A stretch of 64,000 nt of DNA from Christensenella minuta (GCF_003628755.1 NZ_CP029256.1:2905293-2969292), one strand, 5' to 3'. Shown: positions 16,610 to 26,065, counted from the first letter of the stretch. A program made the numbers and translations. The notes: generated from the sequence alone by a model not told the origin.

Positions 16610-17992
16610 ATGAAAAAAGTAATTGCTCTGGTATTGGTATTGGTGTTGGTTGCCGCCTGTGCCAGCTGCGCGGGGCCCGGCGGCACAACGGCGCCGTCAG
16701 AGGCAAGCCAGTCTGAAAGCGGATCGGCAGAAACGGGCGGCGCCGCGTCGGGCGAAGCCCAGGGCGGGGAAATTGTGCTCAAATATTGGGTCACGCCCGC
16801 TATGGCAAACGAAGCCGATATGCAGACGCCGGAGGACGAGTGGTTCATCGTCCAGAAGATTCATGAGTTCGAGGAAGCGAATCCCGGCGTAAAGATCGAT
16901 TACACGGTAATCACGGACGACGGTTCCCTGCCCCAGATGTTCAAGGCGGCTGCGATGACGAACGATTGCCCGGATATCATCAACGTATGGTCCGGGAACA
17001 CGCTGTTCCAGCTCGAAGACCTTGTGGTAGACCTTACGGACTTGATTTCCCAGGATACGAAGGATAATATGGTTGGGTGGGATGCCACAACGCTCGCAAA
17101 AGACGGCCAGGAAAAGATACTGGCATATCCCACGAGCGGTAACGAGATCAACGGATTTTTCTACAACAAACAGATCCTCGCGGACTGCGGGCTTGACTAT
17201 GACAAGAATCCCCCGGCCGATCTCGATGCTTTTCTTAACGACCTGCAGGCAATAAAGGATAAGGGCTACACGCCTGTATATGCGGCCGACAGCGGCTGGT
17301 CAAAAGGATATCTGTCCGTCTTTGCGGCTTACTGGCAGCAGATTTCGGGCAAAGACCGCGTCGTATCCGACGGAAGCGGAGAAACATCGTTCACGGACGA
17401 CGAAGGCTTCCTCCAGTCCTTCAAGATACCGGCCGGGATGTATGCGAACGGGCTGATGAACGCGGACTATGCGAGCGTTGCCTCCGCTGACGACAAGGCG
17501 AGCTTCCTCATTGGGGATGCGGCAATCCTGGCAGGCGGGAACGGCGAAGCCTCGACGATCGTTGAAGCGCTGGGGCTCGAAAATGTCGGCTTCATTGCTC
17601 CTCCGTCCCCGGCGGACGCCCAGACGAAGAACGCGGGCATCGGCGGCGCGGGGCAGGCCCTTGCGATCTCCCAAACGTGCGAGAACCAGGATATGGCGGT
17701 TAAGTTCCTGGAATTCCTTGCCAGCAAAGAAGTTCATGCAGAGCTTGCGGACCATATGGGCAAACTGCCGCTGCGTACGGATGTAACGGCAGAAGAGCTG
17801 AATATCGAAGCGGGTCCGGTTTACGAACAGATGTATGAAGCGGCGCAGGGCTATGTATTCTGGGTAGATAACCTCCTGAAGCCCGATGTGGCTGCCGAAT
17901 TAATGGCGATGTCGGCCCAGGTCGTTATCGGCCAGATGACGCCGGAAGATTTGGCAAAGGACCTCGATGGAGTTGCCGCCGCGGCAGAATAA
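16610..17992 (+). CDS. Sugar ABC transporter substrate-binding lipoprotein
   Basis: A 460-residue extracytoplasmic binding protein of the MalE/family 1 type. A strongly hydrophobic signal peptide ends in a lipobox around AACASC, followed by a Ser/Gly/Glu/Ala-rich linker (about 22-48). The mature part shows KYWVTPAM, a long DUF-free sugar-binding fold and the family's repeated hinge strands; MAVKFLEFLASKE and GKLPLRTD are typical C-lobe segments. It captures the oligosaccharide for the permeases downstream. GGGAGGAATAGGAA precedes the ATG. A strong stem-loop follows the stop codon and probably stabilises its transcript. Confidence 0.92.
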   Translation: MKKVIALVLVLVLVAACASCAGPGGTTAPSEASQSESGSAETGGAASGEAQGGEIVLKYWVTPAMANEADMQTPEDEWFIVQKIHEFEEANPGVKIDYTVITDDGSLPQMFKAAAMTNDCPDIINVWSGNTLFQLEDLVVDLTDLISQDTKDNMVGWDATTLAKDGQEKILAYPTSGNEINGFFYNKQILADCGLDYDKNPPADLDAFLNDLQAIKDKGYTPVYAADSGWSKGYLSVFAAYWQQISGKDRVVSDGSGETSFTDDEGFLQSFKIPAGMYANGLMNADYASVASADDKASFLIGDAAILAGGNGEASTIVEALGLENVGFIAPPSPADAQTKNAGIGGAGQALAISQTCENQDMAVKFLEFLASKEVHAELADHMGKLPLRTDVTAEELNIEAGPVYEQMYEAAQGYVFWVDNLLKPDVAAELMAMSAQVVIGQMTPEDLAKDLDGVAAAAE

Positions 17993-18015
17993 AAGAAACG
18001 GATGCAAGATGGTTC

Positions 18016-18050
18016 ATGCATGTGCTGCGGCCCGGCCGCAGCACATGCAT
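18016..18050 (+). repeat. Strong intercistronic stem-loop after the binding-protein gene
   Basis: A perfect 15-bp stem (18016-18030 with 18036-18050) and a 5-nt loop, with no T-run behind it. Its position, 24 nt after the binding-protein stop and 35 nt before the permease gene, suits a transcript-stabilising or attenuating element that sets a high binding-protein to permease ratio. Confidence 0.75.
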
Positions 18051-18084
18051 ATGATTTACGAAATTACGCAAGAGGAGGGGCGCT

Positions 18085-18984
18085 ATGAAGATCAAACAGT
18101 CTCGCATGCTACGGAGGGAAAAATACCAGGCATGGCTTTCCATAGCACCTACATTGATCCTGATCGTCATCATGTGCGGATATCCGCTCGTGCAGACGGT
18201 TGCCACAAGCTTTACACAATGGAACGGGGTCGGCGCCCCTGATCCTGTAGGCTTCAAAAATTATGTTGATATTTTGTCGGGTTCGCAGTTTTACCTGCTG
18301 CTGAAAAACAATTTCGTGTTTTTGCTGTTCATTCCGATCCAGATCGTGATCGGAACGATGATCGCGGTTTTCATCAATGACGAAGTGCCGGGGTGGAGGG
18401 TATACCGGGTGGTTTACTACATTCCGCAGGTCATTTCGGCGGTCATCGTGGGCTACCTGTTTATGGTGATGTTTGGTTACGAAGGCCCGGTCAACCTGCT
18501 GCTCAAGGGCCTTGGCGTTATAGAAGAATCCATTGGCTGGCTCGAGAACGGAACGACGGCAAGGATCGTCGTCCTGATCTGCCTGGTATGGGTCAATATC
18601 GGCTGGCAAAGCCTGCTGTCCCTCGGGGGGCTCGCGTCCATTCCGCCCTCACTGTATGAGGCGGCGAAACTGGACGGCGCAGGCTATTGGAAAAGGCTTT
18701 TCAAGATTACCTTCCCGATGCTCGGGCGCACGGTCGAATATTCGTGTATCGTATCGGTCATGTGGGTCTTCACGGGGATATTCCCGTATATCTTCGCCCT
18801 TACGGGCGGCGGGCCGGGATACGAAACGACAACGATCGATTATATGATTTATTTGAAATCTTTCTCCGCCAATTCGCAGTACGGGTATGCGTCCGCACTG
18901 GCGGTGCTCCTGATTATCATTGTTTTGGTCTTTACCGTGATACAATTGCGGATTTCGGATAAACAAAACAGCTGGGAGGGATAA
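18085..18984 (+). CDS. Sugar ABC transporter permease (MalF type)
   Basis: A 299-residue inner-membrane subunit with about six transmembrane helices. The cytoplasmic EAA loop that docks to the ATPase is EAAKLDGAGYWKRLFKITFPML (about 190-211). N-terminal RREKYQAWLSIAPTLILIVIMCGYPL and C-terminal TTTIDYMIYLKSF are usual for this family. AGAGGAGGGGCGCT precedes the ATG. Its stop is 4 nt before the start of the second permease, and the pair forms the translocation pore. Confidence 0.93.
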   Translation: MKIKQSRMLRREKYQAWLSIAPTLILIVIMCGYPLVQTVATSFTQWNGVGAPDPVGFKNYVDILSGSQFYLLLKNNFVFLLFIPIQIVIGTMIAVFINDEVPGWRVYRVVYYIPQVISAVIVGYLFMVMFGYEGPVNLLLKGLGVIEESIGWLENGTTARIVVLICLVWVNIGWQSLLSLGGLASIPPSLYEAAKLDGAGYWKRLFKITFPMLGRTVEYSCIVSVMWVFTGIFPYIFALTGGGPGYETTTIDYMIYLKSFSANSQYGYASALAVLLIIIVLVFTVIQLRISDKQNSWEG

Positions 18985-18988
18985 TACA

Positions 18989-19822
18989 ATGCAAAGAACA
19001 TGGAAAAACAAGCTGGGAAGGGCGCTTCTGGTCGCGATACTGGTCGCCCTGGTAGTCGTGTTCCTCTACCCGCTGATTTTCATGACGCTTAACTCCATGA
19101 AGGACAAAATCGAATATTATTCCAACGCCTTTGCGCTGCCCTCGGCGCCCACGCTTGACAATTATATCGCACTGTTCAACAAGTTCGGTATCGGGCGTTA
19201 CCTTGGGAATACGCTGATTATCAGCGCGGGGAGCTTGGTGCTCACCCTCGTATGCGCGCTCTTTGCCAGCTATGCGTTTGCGCGGATGAAATTCAGGGGA
19301 AAAAGCCCGGCCTACCTTTTTATCATTTGTACGATGTTCCTGCCCGCGCAGGTCATCATGATCCCGCTCTATGTCATGTACGCGAAAATGGGGCTTATCA
19401 ATACCTATACGGGGGTGATCCTCGCGACGACGGCAGCCATGCTTCCCAACACGATCCTGCTGCTGCGGAGTAACTTTATCACGATCGACAAGGAGATATT
19501 CGAGGCGGCCAAGCTTGATGGGGCTGGATATTTCCAGATCGTCAAAAACATTCTGATCCCACTTGGAAAACCGGCGATCGCCATTTCGTCGATCTTCAAT
19601 TTCCTGGTGGTATGCAACGACCTGTTCCGGCCGATGATCCTTTTGCAGGCGGCGGATAAGCGGACGCTCACCGTGGCGCTGGCCGCGCTTTCATCCCAGA
19701 AATTCGGAGACCCCACATACCTGTTTGCGGGGCTCACGATCAGCGCTCTCGTACCGCTCATCGTCTACCTGATCTTCAGCAAATCCATTGTAAAAGGCCT
19801 CACGGTCGGCTCGATTAAGTAA
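18989..19822 (+). CDS. Sugar ABC transporter permease (MalG type)
   Basis: A 277-residue permease with six predicted transmembrane helices and the EAA loop EAAKLDGAGYFQIVKNILIPLG (about 171-192). The N-terminal LVAILVALVVVFLYPLIFMTLNSMKD and SYAFARMKFRGK segments are typical. It pairs with the MalF-type subunit encoded 4 nt upstream and with the ATPase encoded at 9.7-10.9 kb. The GH4 gene starts 13 nt downstream, so hydrolysis is coupled to import in one transcript. Confidence 0.93.
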   Translation: MQRTWKNKLGRALLVAILVALVVVFLYPLIFMTLNSMKDKIEYYSNAFALPSAPTLDNYIALFNKFGIGRYLGNTLIISAGSLVLTLVCALFASYAFARMKFRGKSPAYLFIICTMFLPAQVIMIPLYVMYAKMGLINTYTGVILATTAAMLPNTILLLRSNFITIDKEIFEAAKLDGAGYFQIVKNILIPLGKPAIAISSIFNFLVVCNDLFRPMILLQAADKRTLTVALAALSSQKFGDPTYLFAGLTISALVPLIVYLIFSKSIVKGLTVGSIK

Positions 19823-19835
19823 AGGAGAACTTATT

Positions 19836-21188
19836 ATGGCAGTAAAAATCAGTATACTCGGCGCAGGAAGCGGAATTTTTTCCCTGAACATGATCCGTGA
19901 CCTGTGCCTTACAGAAAATCTCCAGGACAGTGCAATCTGCTTTATGGATATCGACGAAAAGCGTCTCGACGCATCGTATACGCTGTGTATGCGGCTCGCC
20001 AAGCAGATGGGAATACGGCTTAACATTTCCAAAACGACCAGCCGCGAGGAAGCGCTCACGGGTGCGGATTTTGTGGTGAATACCATCCTCATCGGCGGTT
20101 ACAGGGGCTGGAAAGAAGGGTGGAGCATCGCCAAAAAGTGGGGCTACCGGATGGGCGGCAGTATGCACATTATGCACGACGAGGCATTTTGGATCAATTT
20201 TTACCAGCTGCGGATGATCGAGGATGTGCAGCTCGACATCAAGCGGATTTGCCCGAACGCCTGGTATCTGCTGGTATCGAATCCGGTAATGGCGGCGACA
20301 ACCTACCTGCGCCGCAAGTATCCGGAAATGAAAATGGTCGGCCTGTGCCATGGAACCGGAATGATCCGGACGATGGCGAAGACCATGGGCCTCGACATCG
20401 GGAAAGTTTCGTGCGAAATTCCGGGAATCAACCATTTTGTCTGGATGAACGAATTTTATTATGAGGGTAAAAATGCGTTTCCGCTTCTTGACAAATGGCT
20501 TGAAGAACACGGCGAAGAATATTTTGCGAATTGCGAATACAGCGACGGTATGGGCCCAAAGCCAATGGACCTCTATCGGCGCTATGGCGTGATGCCGATC
20601 GGCGACACCGCGAATCCGGGCGGCGGCGCGTGGGGCTATCCCTATCATTCGGACAGGGAAGTGGAAGAATCCTGGAAAGAGGACCCGGATACATGGTTCA
20701 ATAAATATTTTGATATGAGCGCGGACCGCGTGAAAGAGATCGAGCAGGCTGCGTACGACGAGGCCAAGGACGTACTGGCTCTCGCCGGGAAGGAACATTC
20801 GGGCGAGCCGATGATCCCGCTGATCGAGTCCCTTGCCTGCGGGGTGGAGCGGAACATCGTGGTCAATGTTCTGAACGATCACGGATATGTTCCCGGTTTT
20901 CCGCTTGATTTCGAGGTCGAGGTGCCCGCCTTCTGCGGGCGGCACGGGATACAGCCGGTCGTCATGAATCCGTTGCCGCGCGCGATCCTCGCGCACGCGT
21001 ATCACGACAGGATCGCTCCCGTGGAGATGGAGCTTGCGGCGTTTGACGCTCATGATAAAAACCTGCTCGTCGATTTGGTCATGATGGACCCGCGTTCTAA
21101 GTCCCTCGAGCAGGCGGAAGGGCTTGTGAACGAAATACTCGGCCTCCCGTATCATTCCGAGATGAAGGAATGGTACGGCGGAAAGTGA
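19836..21188 (+). CDS. GH4-family glycosidase
   Basis: A 450-residue NAD+- and metal-dependent glycoside hydrolase family 4 enzyme, cytoplasmic. The N-terminal dinucleotide loop is GAGSGIFS (9-16), the conserved NP is at 149-150, and the metal/catalytic residues lie in GLCHG (Cys171, His172) and GINHF (His200). GH4 acts by oxidation at C3 and elimination, cleaving alpha-glucosides, alpha-galactosides or alpha-galacturonides. The setting (importer upstream, GH78 downstream) resembles the lpl pectin-oligomer loci whose LplD is an alpha-galacturonidase; that specificity is an inference. AAAGGAGAA precedes the ATG. Confidence 0.9.
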   Translation: MAVKISILGAGSGIFSLNMIRDLCLTENLQDSAICFMDIDEKRLDASYTLCMRLAKQMGIRLNISKTTSREEALTGADFVVNTILIGGYRGWKEGWSIAKKWGYRMGGSMHIMHDEAFWINFYQLRMIEDVQLDIKRICPNAWYLLVSNPVMAATTYLRRKYPEMKMVGLCHGTGMIRTMAKTMGLDIGKVSCEIPGINHFVWMNEFYYEGKNAFPLLDKWLEEHGEEYFANCEYSDGMGPKPMDLYRRYGVMPIGDTANPGGGAWGYPYHSDREVEESWKEDPDTWFNKYFDMSADRVKEIEQAAYDEAKDVLALAGKEHSGEPMIPLIESLACGVERNIVVNVLNDHGYVPGFPLDFEVEVPAFCGRHGIQPVVMNPLPRAILAHAYHDRIAPVEMELAAFDAHDKNLLVDLVMMDPRSKSLEQAEGLVNEILGLPYHSEMKEWYGGK

Positions 21189-21201
21189 CCGAAAGCAAAA
21201 C

Positions 21202-21236
21202 CGTCCCGGGCAGACCTTGAACGTCAGCCCGGGACG
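21202..21236 (+). repeat. Stem-loop between the GH4 and GH78 genes
   Basis: A perfect 10-bp stem CGTCCCGGGC/GCCCGGGACG with a 15-nt loop and no T-run. A second 7-bp stem (21258-21264 with 21272-21278) lies just before the GH78 ribosome site. They may tune the downstream gene or stabilise the upstream message. Confidence 0.6.
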
Positions 21237-21292
21237 AATGTTGTTATCGGATTGATCCGGCCGCAGGCGTCGCGGCCGCTGTAAGGAGAAAT

Positions 21293-24040
21293 ATGAAAGT
21301 CACGGATGTAAAAATCAACGGCATTGTAAATCCGGTGGGGTTTGCGCTTCCCGATGTTTCGGTTTCATGGAGGGTGGCGGACGCGGCGGATCAAAAACAG
21401 GAAAGCGCCGAAATATTGGTGGCGGCGGACGCGCATATGGAACGGATACTTGCGCGCAAGCAGGGCAGGCTCGATTGTGCGGGCGAAGAGATCAAGCTCA
21501 CGCTTGCACCGCGGACGGTTTATTACGTGCAGGTGAAGGTCACCGGCAACGGGGGAGAGACGGGCGAAAGCGGCGTCGCTTTTTTTGAAACGGGAAAAAT
21601 GAACGAGCCGTGGAGCGCGCAATGGATCGGACAGCAGCCGGGCGACACGTTCCATCCCGTGTTTGAAAAGCGGGTCCGGGTTGCCGGGCCGCTCGGCAAG
21701 GCGCGGCTTTATATCTGCGGGCTGGGCCTGTACGAAGCCTATATCGGCGGCCGCAAGGTAGGGGACGAATTGCTCACGCCCTTCGTGAACGAATACCGCT
21801 ATGCCTTGCAGGCGCAGACCTATGATGTGACAGATATGCTGCGCGGGGATGCGGTCCTGTCCGTCCTGCTGGGAAACGGCTGGTATAAGGGCCGCCTCGG
21901 GTACGACGGACGCAGGGAAATCTATGGAGACCGCTTTGCGTTGATTGCGGAGCTGGTGCTGGAATATACGGACGGCACGGTGGAAACGGTCGCGACGGAC
22001 GAGAGCTGGACCTACCGCGGCTCAGAGATCGAGTATTCGGATATTTACGACGGGGAAGGAATCAACAGGCTGTTATATGAAGGCGGGAAAAATGAGAGCC
22101 GTCCGGCGGCTCCGGCCGATATAGATATGCGGCTGCTCCAGGACAGGCGCAGCCTTCCGGTGAAGGCAATGCAGAAGGTCGGGGTGCGGGAGGTCATCCG
22201 CACGCCGCGCGGGGAGGCCGTGCTTGATTTTGGACAGAATTTTGCGGGTTATGTAACCTTTCATGCGGCCTTTCCCAAGGGAACGAAGGTTGTGCTGCGG
22301 CATGGAGAGATCCTGCAGGAGGGTTGCTTTTACAACGAAAATTACCGGACCGCGAAATCCGAATTTTCCTATACCTCCGACGGCCGCGAAGAGTGGGTCC
22401 GTCCGCATTTTACCTTCATGGGCTTCCGTTATGTATGCGTGGAAGGCTGGCCGGGCGAGCTGCGGAAAGAGGATTTTGTGGGCAAGGCCGTTTATTCGCA
22501 GATGCAGCGCACCGGGTATCTTGAAACGGATAATCCGGACCTCAACCAGTTGGCGGAAAATGCGCTGTGGGGGATGAAGAGCAATTTTCTCGATATGCCC
22601 ACGGACTGTCCGCAGCGGGACGAGCGGCTGGGATGGACGGGCGACGCGCAGGTGTTCGCGCCCACCGCGTCCTTCTTCATGGATACGCGCGCGTTTTATG
22701 ACAAATACCTGTGGGACCTGCACAACGACCAAAGGGCGCATGACGGCGCGGTCGCCTATTACCTTCCGAACATCAATAACACCCCGGGCGGGTCTTCGGT
22801 TTGGGGAGACGCCGCGACCTTCATACCGGATGCCCTGTACGATATATTCGGCAGCGAAAGGGTCCTGCGGGAACATTATCCCCTGATGAAGGACTGGGTA
22901 GACTGGATCACGAAAAAAGACTGCGAGAGGGAGGGCGGACCGAAGCGCCTGTTCGATTTCGCTTTTACGTTTGGCGACTGGCTGGCGATGGACGGCATGA
23001 CCCCGCAAAGCGTAAAGGGCGGGACGGACGATGCCTATATCTCGAGCGTTTACTACTACGCCTCCGTGAGGAAGCTTGGAAAAGCGGCGGGACTGCTGGG
23101 TAAAGAGGAAGACGCAAAAAGATATGCCGCACTGGCGGAACAGGTCCTGGCGGCGATCCTGCGGGAATACTTCTCACCCTCCGGCCGCCTGTGCGTCGAT
23201 ACTCAGACAGGGTATATCATCGCGCTGCATTTTGGCGTCTACCGGGATAAGGAAAAAATCATCCGTGGGCTGCGCGAGCGGCTGAAAAAGGACGGATATC
23301 GCATCAAATGCGGCTTTACGGGCGCTCCGCTGATCTGCGAAACGCTGGCGGAGAACGGCATGGAACGGTGGGCGCAGTATCTGCTGCTGCAGGATGGCTT
23401 CCCCGGCTGGATGCATTGCATCCGCCTGGGCGCGACGACAATCTGGGAGCGCTGGAATTCGGTGCTTGACGACGGGTCGATCAGTTCCACATCGATGAAT
23501 TCTCTGAACCATTATTCCTACGGCTCCGTGATTCACTATGTTGTCAGGGATATCGTGGGTATAAAACCGCTTGCGCCGGGATATTCCCGGGTACGGATCG
23601 ATCCGCGCCCCTCGCGTGAGATCAGAAAGGCGAAGTGTTCGTACCTTTCGGCGCGGGGCGAATACCGGGTGGAATGGGCGGCAAAAGAGGACGGGAGCGT
23701 CGACCTTAAGGTCCTCGTTCCCTTCGATTGCGAGGCCTGGGTTCAGCTTCCGGACAGGGAGCTGGTCCTGGCGGCAGGAGAAACAAAGGTCAATTACCGG
23801 CCCGCCTGCGATTTCCGCCGCCTGTACGATTGGGAAACGCTCCTTGAGGCCTGCCGGAAAGACGATCGGGCGATGGCGGTGCTGAAAGAGAAACTGCCGG
23901 ACGCATACGCGAGGGCGTCCGGCGGCGATCCTGAGGACCTCAGCCTCAGTCTTCAGGACCTGCGCGGGATGTCGTGGGCCGGCTTCCGGGCGGAAGATGT
24001 GGAGGCGGCCGCAGAGGCGCTGTTTGCGCTGGAGGCATAA
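21293..24040 (+). CDS. GH78 alpha-L-rhamnosidase
   Basis: A 915-residue glycoside hydrolase family 78 enzyme releasing terminal L-rhamnose by inversion. Order: an Ig-like N-terminal domain (about 1-105), a lectin-like beta domain (about 105-300), a linker beta domain, the (alpha/alpha)6 catalytic barrel (about 405-790) and a C-terminal beta domain. The GH78 signature DMPTDCPQRDERLGWTGD is at 434-451, carrying the general-acid region, and GATTIWERWNSV marks the second catalytic segment. No signal peptide is present, so it acts on imported oligosaccharide. TAAGGAG precedes the ATG. The C-terminal ~60 residues form an extra acidic helix-rich tail. Confidence 0.93.
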   Translation: MKVTDVKINGIVNPVGFALPDVSVSWRVADAADQKQESAEILVAADAHMERILARKQGRLDCAGEEIKLTLAPRTVYYVQVKVTGNGGETGESGVAFFETGKMNEPWSAQWIGQQPGDTFHPVFEKRVRVAGPLGKARLYICGLGLYEAYIGGRKVGDELLTPFVNEYRYALQAQTYDVTDMLRGDAVLSVLLGNGWYKGRLGYDGRREIYGDRFALIAELVLEYTDGTVETVATDESWTYRGSEIEYSDIYDGEGINRLLYEGGKNESRPAAPADIDMRLLQDRRSLPVKAMQKVGVREVIRTPRGEAVLDFGQNFAGYVTFHAAFPKGTKVVLRHGEILQEGCFYNENYRTAKSEFSYTSDGREEWVRPHFTFMGFRYVCVEGWPGELRKEDFVGKAVYSQMQRTGYLETDNPDLNQLAENALWGMKSNFLDMPTDCPQRDERLGWTGDAQVFAPTASFFMDTRAFYDKYLWDLHNDQRAHDGAVAYYLPNINNTPGGSSVWGDAATFIPDALYDIFGSERVLREHYPLMKDWVDWITKKDCEREGGPKRLFDFAFTFGDWLAMDGMTPQSVKGGTDDAYISSVYYYASVRKLGKAAGLLGKEEDAKRYAALAEQVLAAILREYFSPSGRLCVDTQTGYIIALHFGVYRDKEKIIRGLRERLKKDGYRIKCGFTGAPLICETLAENGMERWAQYLLLQDGFPGWMHCIRLGATTIWERWNSVLDDGSISSTSMNSLNHYSYGSVIHYVVRDIVGIKPLAPGYSRVRIDPRPSREIRKAKCSYLSARGEYRVEWAAKEDGSVDLKVLVPFDCEAWVQLPDRELVLAAGETKVNYRPACDFRRLYDWETLLEACRKDDRAMAVLKEKLPDAYARASGGDPEDLSLSLQDLRGMSWAGFRAEDVEAAAEALFALEA

Positions 24041-24081
24041 GGCATTTAGCGCGTACGGATAAATAAAAACGAAAAATAAAA

Positions 24082-24103
24082 AGCCCCGGCTCTGGCCGGG
24101 GCT
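24082..24103. terminator. Bidirectional terminator between GH78 and GDPD
   Basis: AGCCCCGGC/GCCGGGGCT with a 4-nt loop. It is flanked by A-rich sequence upstream and TTTGGTTTTG downstream, serving both convergent genes. Confidence 0.85.
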
Positions 24104-24112
24104 TTGGTTTTG

Positions 24113-25006
24113 TCAGCTTGCTTTATTCTGTTCCCATAAGACAGGCCGTTTCTTCGGCGTAAAATTTTCAAAAATAATAGAGTCTGTATACTGCCTGGCG
24201 CGTTCGTATTCCTCCCGCGTACGCACGGTCCATGCAAAGATCGGCGCCCCGCTCCTGCGCAGCCGGCGGATCAGGCGGGAATCCACCTTCTGGCATTCAT
24301 AGCTGATAAAATTCGGCCGGCAGATAAAATTGACGCCCAACCGCTGTACTACCAGCAGCAGCTTTGAAAGGATAAAGCGGACGACGCAGTCCATTCCGGC
24401 GGGGAAGTTATCCTTGCACAGCGAGAAATTACAGGAGAGCTGGCCGCGATAAACGTTCGGCGCATTTTTTTTGAACCAGCGCACCGAAAACGGCGAAAAA
24501 GACTGGATGGCGTATTTGCCGCCGTACGCTTCCATCATGTCGTACAGCTCGCGCTCGAGGTCCCCGGCAAAGCCCTTCCGCTTGATTTCGATCAGGAGGG
24601 GAACCTGCCCCTTGATGAGCAGCAGCGTTTCGCGCAGGGTAGGTATCTTGTACTGCGTCCCGCCGAGCCGCAGCTTGCGCAGCTCGGCAAACGTGTAATC
24701 CCTGATCTTTCCGTCTGCGCCGGTCATACGCTTCAAATTGGAGTCGTGGAATACCACGATCACCCCGTCCCTGGTGCGGTGGACGTCAAGCTCGATCGCA
24801 AAACCATGCTTTACCGCATTTGCGAATGCGGGCAAAGAATTCTCAGGGTAGCGTTCGTTATGCAATCCCCTATGCGCATATTGATAATCTGTCAGCCACG
24901 TTTTTTCTGCCGGCGGCGCCGCTTTTGTCATCACACGGTCCAGCACAAGGACAGCGGCTACGATTGCGGCCAATACCATAAAGACCACAGAGACTTCCGA
25001 AAACAT
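24113..25006 (-). CDS. Glycerophosphodiester phosphodiesterase
   Basis: A 297-residue GDPD-family enzyme with one N-terminal membrane anchor (about 5-25). The catalytic barrel begins with YAHRGLHNERYPENSL and continues with IELDVHRTRDGVIVVFHD, supplying the His/Arg, Glu-x-Asp and His general-base residues; PLLIEIKRKG gives another metal ligand. It would hydrolyse glycerophosphodiesters from lipid or teichoic-acid turnover to glycerol-3-phosphate. The anchor places the active site either at the membrane face or outside. Function of this copy beyond the family is inferred. Confidence 0.9.
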   Translation of the reverse strand: MFSEVSVVFMVLAAIVAAVLVLDRVMTKAAPPAEKTWLTDYQYAHRGLHNERYPENSLPAFANAVKHGFAIELDVHRTRDGVIVVFHDSNLKRMTGADGKIRDYTFAELRKLRLGGTQYKIPTLRETLLLIKGQVPLLIEIKRKGFAGDLERELYDMMEAYGGKYAIQSFSPFSVRWFKKNAPNVYRGQLSCNFSLCKDNFPAGMDCVVRFILSKLLLVVQRLGVNFICRPNFISYECQKVDSRLIRRLRRSGAPIFAWTVRTREEYERARQYTDSIIFENFTPKKRPVLWEQNKAS

Positions 25007-25125
25007 CTAAAAGAATTCCTCCAAGCGTTGATTTCGATTCCCAGTATAACAGAAGGAAATGAAAATACCAGATAGGAAAAATAAAGAATTTATTAAGTTC
25101 TTGTAAAACCCGGCCAAAACTGCCG

Positions 25126-25160
25126 AAAAAAACCCCCGCCGGACCTACCCGGCAGGGGTT
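25126..25160 (-). terminator. Terminator of the degV gene
   Basis: AACCCC..GCCGG/CCGGC..GGGGTT hairpin (25131-25160), followed on the minus strand by a seven-T run. Confidence 0.85.
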
Positions 25161-25174
25161 CGGTCTTACTCTTC

Positions 25175-26065
25175 CTATTTAAATTTAATATCTACGCGCT
25201 GTTTGCCCACATAGTGGATATTGACCGTACCCGGCCCGGAATGCGCGCCAATCACCGGCCCGGTGTAATTGATGAGGGTCTCCCTAACCGTGGGGAACCG
25301 CTCCCGGATCAGCCCGGCCACGTATTCCGCCTCTTCCGGCGCGTCGCCGTGACCGACATAAACGATCTGGCCGTCCGGATTGTCGATATCCTCTTCCATT
25401 TTATCCACCATGGCGATCAGCGACTTTTTCCTGCCGCGGATTTTCTCCACCGGGATAATTTTTCCCTCATTATTGAAAGCGAGCACCGGCTTGATATTGA
25501 GCATCGTTCCAAGGAACGCGCTTGCGCGGGATACACGCCCGCCGCGCCGCAAATGTTCGAGACTTTCCACCGCAAACCAGTGGGTGATCTTCCATTTCAG
25601 CGCTTCTGCGTAATCGCGCGCTTCCTCGATGGACGCACCCTCGTTTTTCTTGTTGCTGACAAGATGGACGAACAGGCCGTAGCCGCGCGAAGCAGACAGG
25701 GAATCCACAATATAGATTTTCCTGCCGGGGTATTTTTGCATCAGCTGTTCGGCAGTCATCAGCGCATTGTTGTACGACCCGGACAGACCGGAAGAAAATT
25801 CAAGATGCAGGACATCCTTGCCTTCCTCCAAAATCGGGGTAAAGAACTCGGTGTAACGCTCCGCGTTTACCATAGACGTAGTGGGCATGGAACCCGCGCG
25901 CACTTTTTCATAAAATTCGTGGGTCGGAATGGAAACGCCCTGGTCGTCATAATATTCACGCCCATCCATAAAGAACTGGTAGAGCAGGACGGGGATGCCG
26001 CGTTCGCGCGCAAAAGACGTCGGAAGATCAGCAGTGGAACTACAGGTAAGCACATAATCAGCCAT
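25175..26065 (-). CDS. DegV-family fatty-acid-binding protein
   Basis: A 296-residue DegV/FakB protein. The lipid-binding core shows TCSSTADLP at the N-terminus, TTSMVNAERYTEFF, LEFSSGLSGSYNNAL, VDSLSASRGYGL and the VAHAHSGPGTV-like GAHSGPGTV near the C-terminus. FakB proteins present fatty acids to the kinase FakA for phospholipid synthesis; whether this one does so is not shown here, and no FakA gene is nearby. The ATG at 26065 follows GGAG at 8 nt; a 29-codon longer frame lacks a site. Confidence 0.9.
   Translation of the reverse strand: MADYVLTCSSTADLPTSFARERGIPVLLYQFFMDGREYYDDQGVSIPTHEFYEKVRAGSMPTTSMVNAERYTEFFTPILEEGKDVLHLEFSSGLSGSYNNALMTAEQLMQKYPGRKIYIVDSLSASRGYGLFVHLVSNKKNEGASIEEARDYAEALKWKITHWFAVESLEHLRRGGRVSRASAFLGTMLNIKPVLAFNNEGKIIPVEKIRGRKKSLIAMVDKMEEDIDNPDGQIVYVGHGDAPEEAEYVAGLIRERFPTVRETLINYTGPVIGAHSGPGTVNIHYVGKQRVDIKFK

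Noticed and set aside
19815..21155. 446-codon antisense frame opposite the GH4 gene
   Set aside because: Mirror of a well-conserved GH4 enzyme; composition typical of GC-rich antisense frames.
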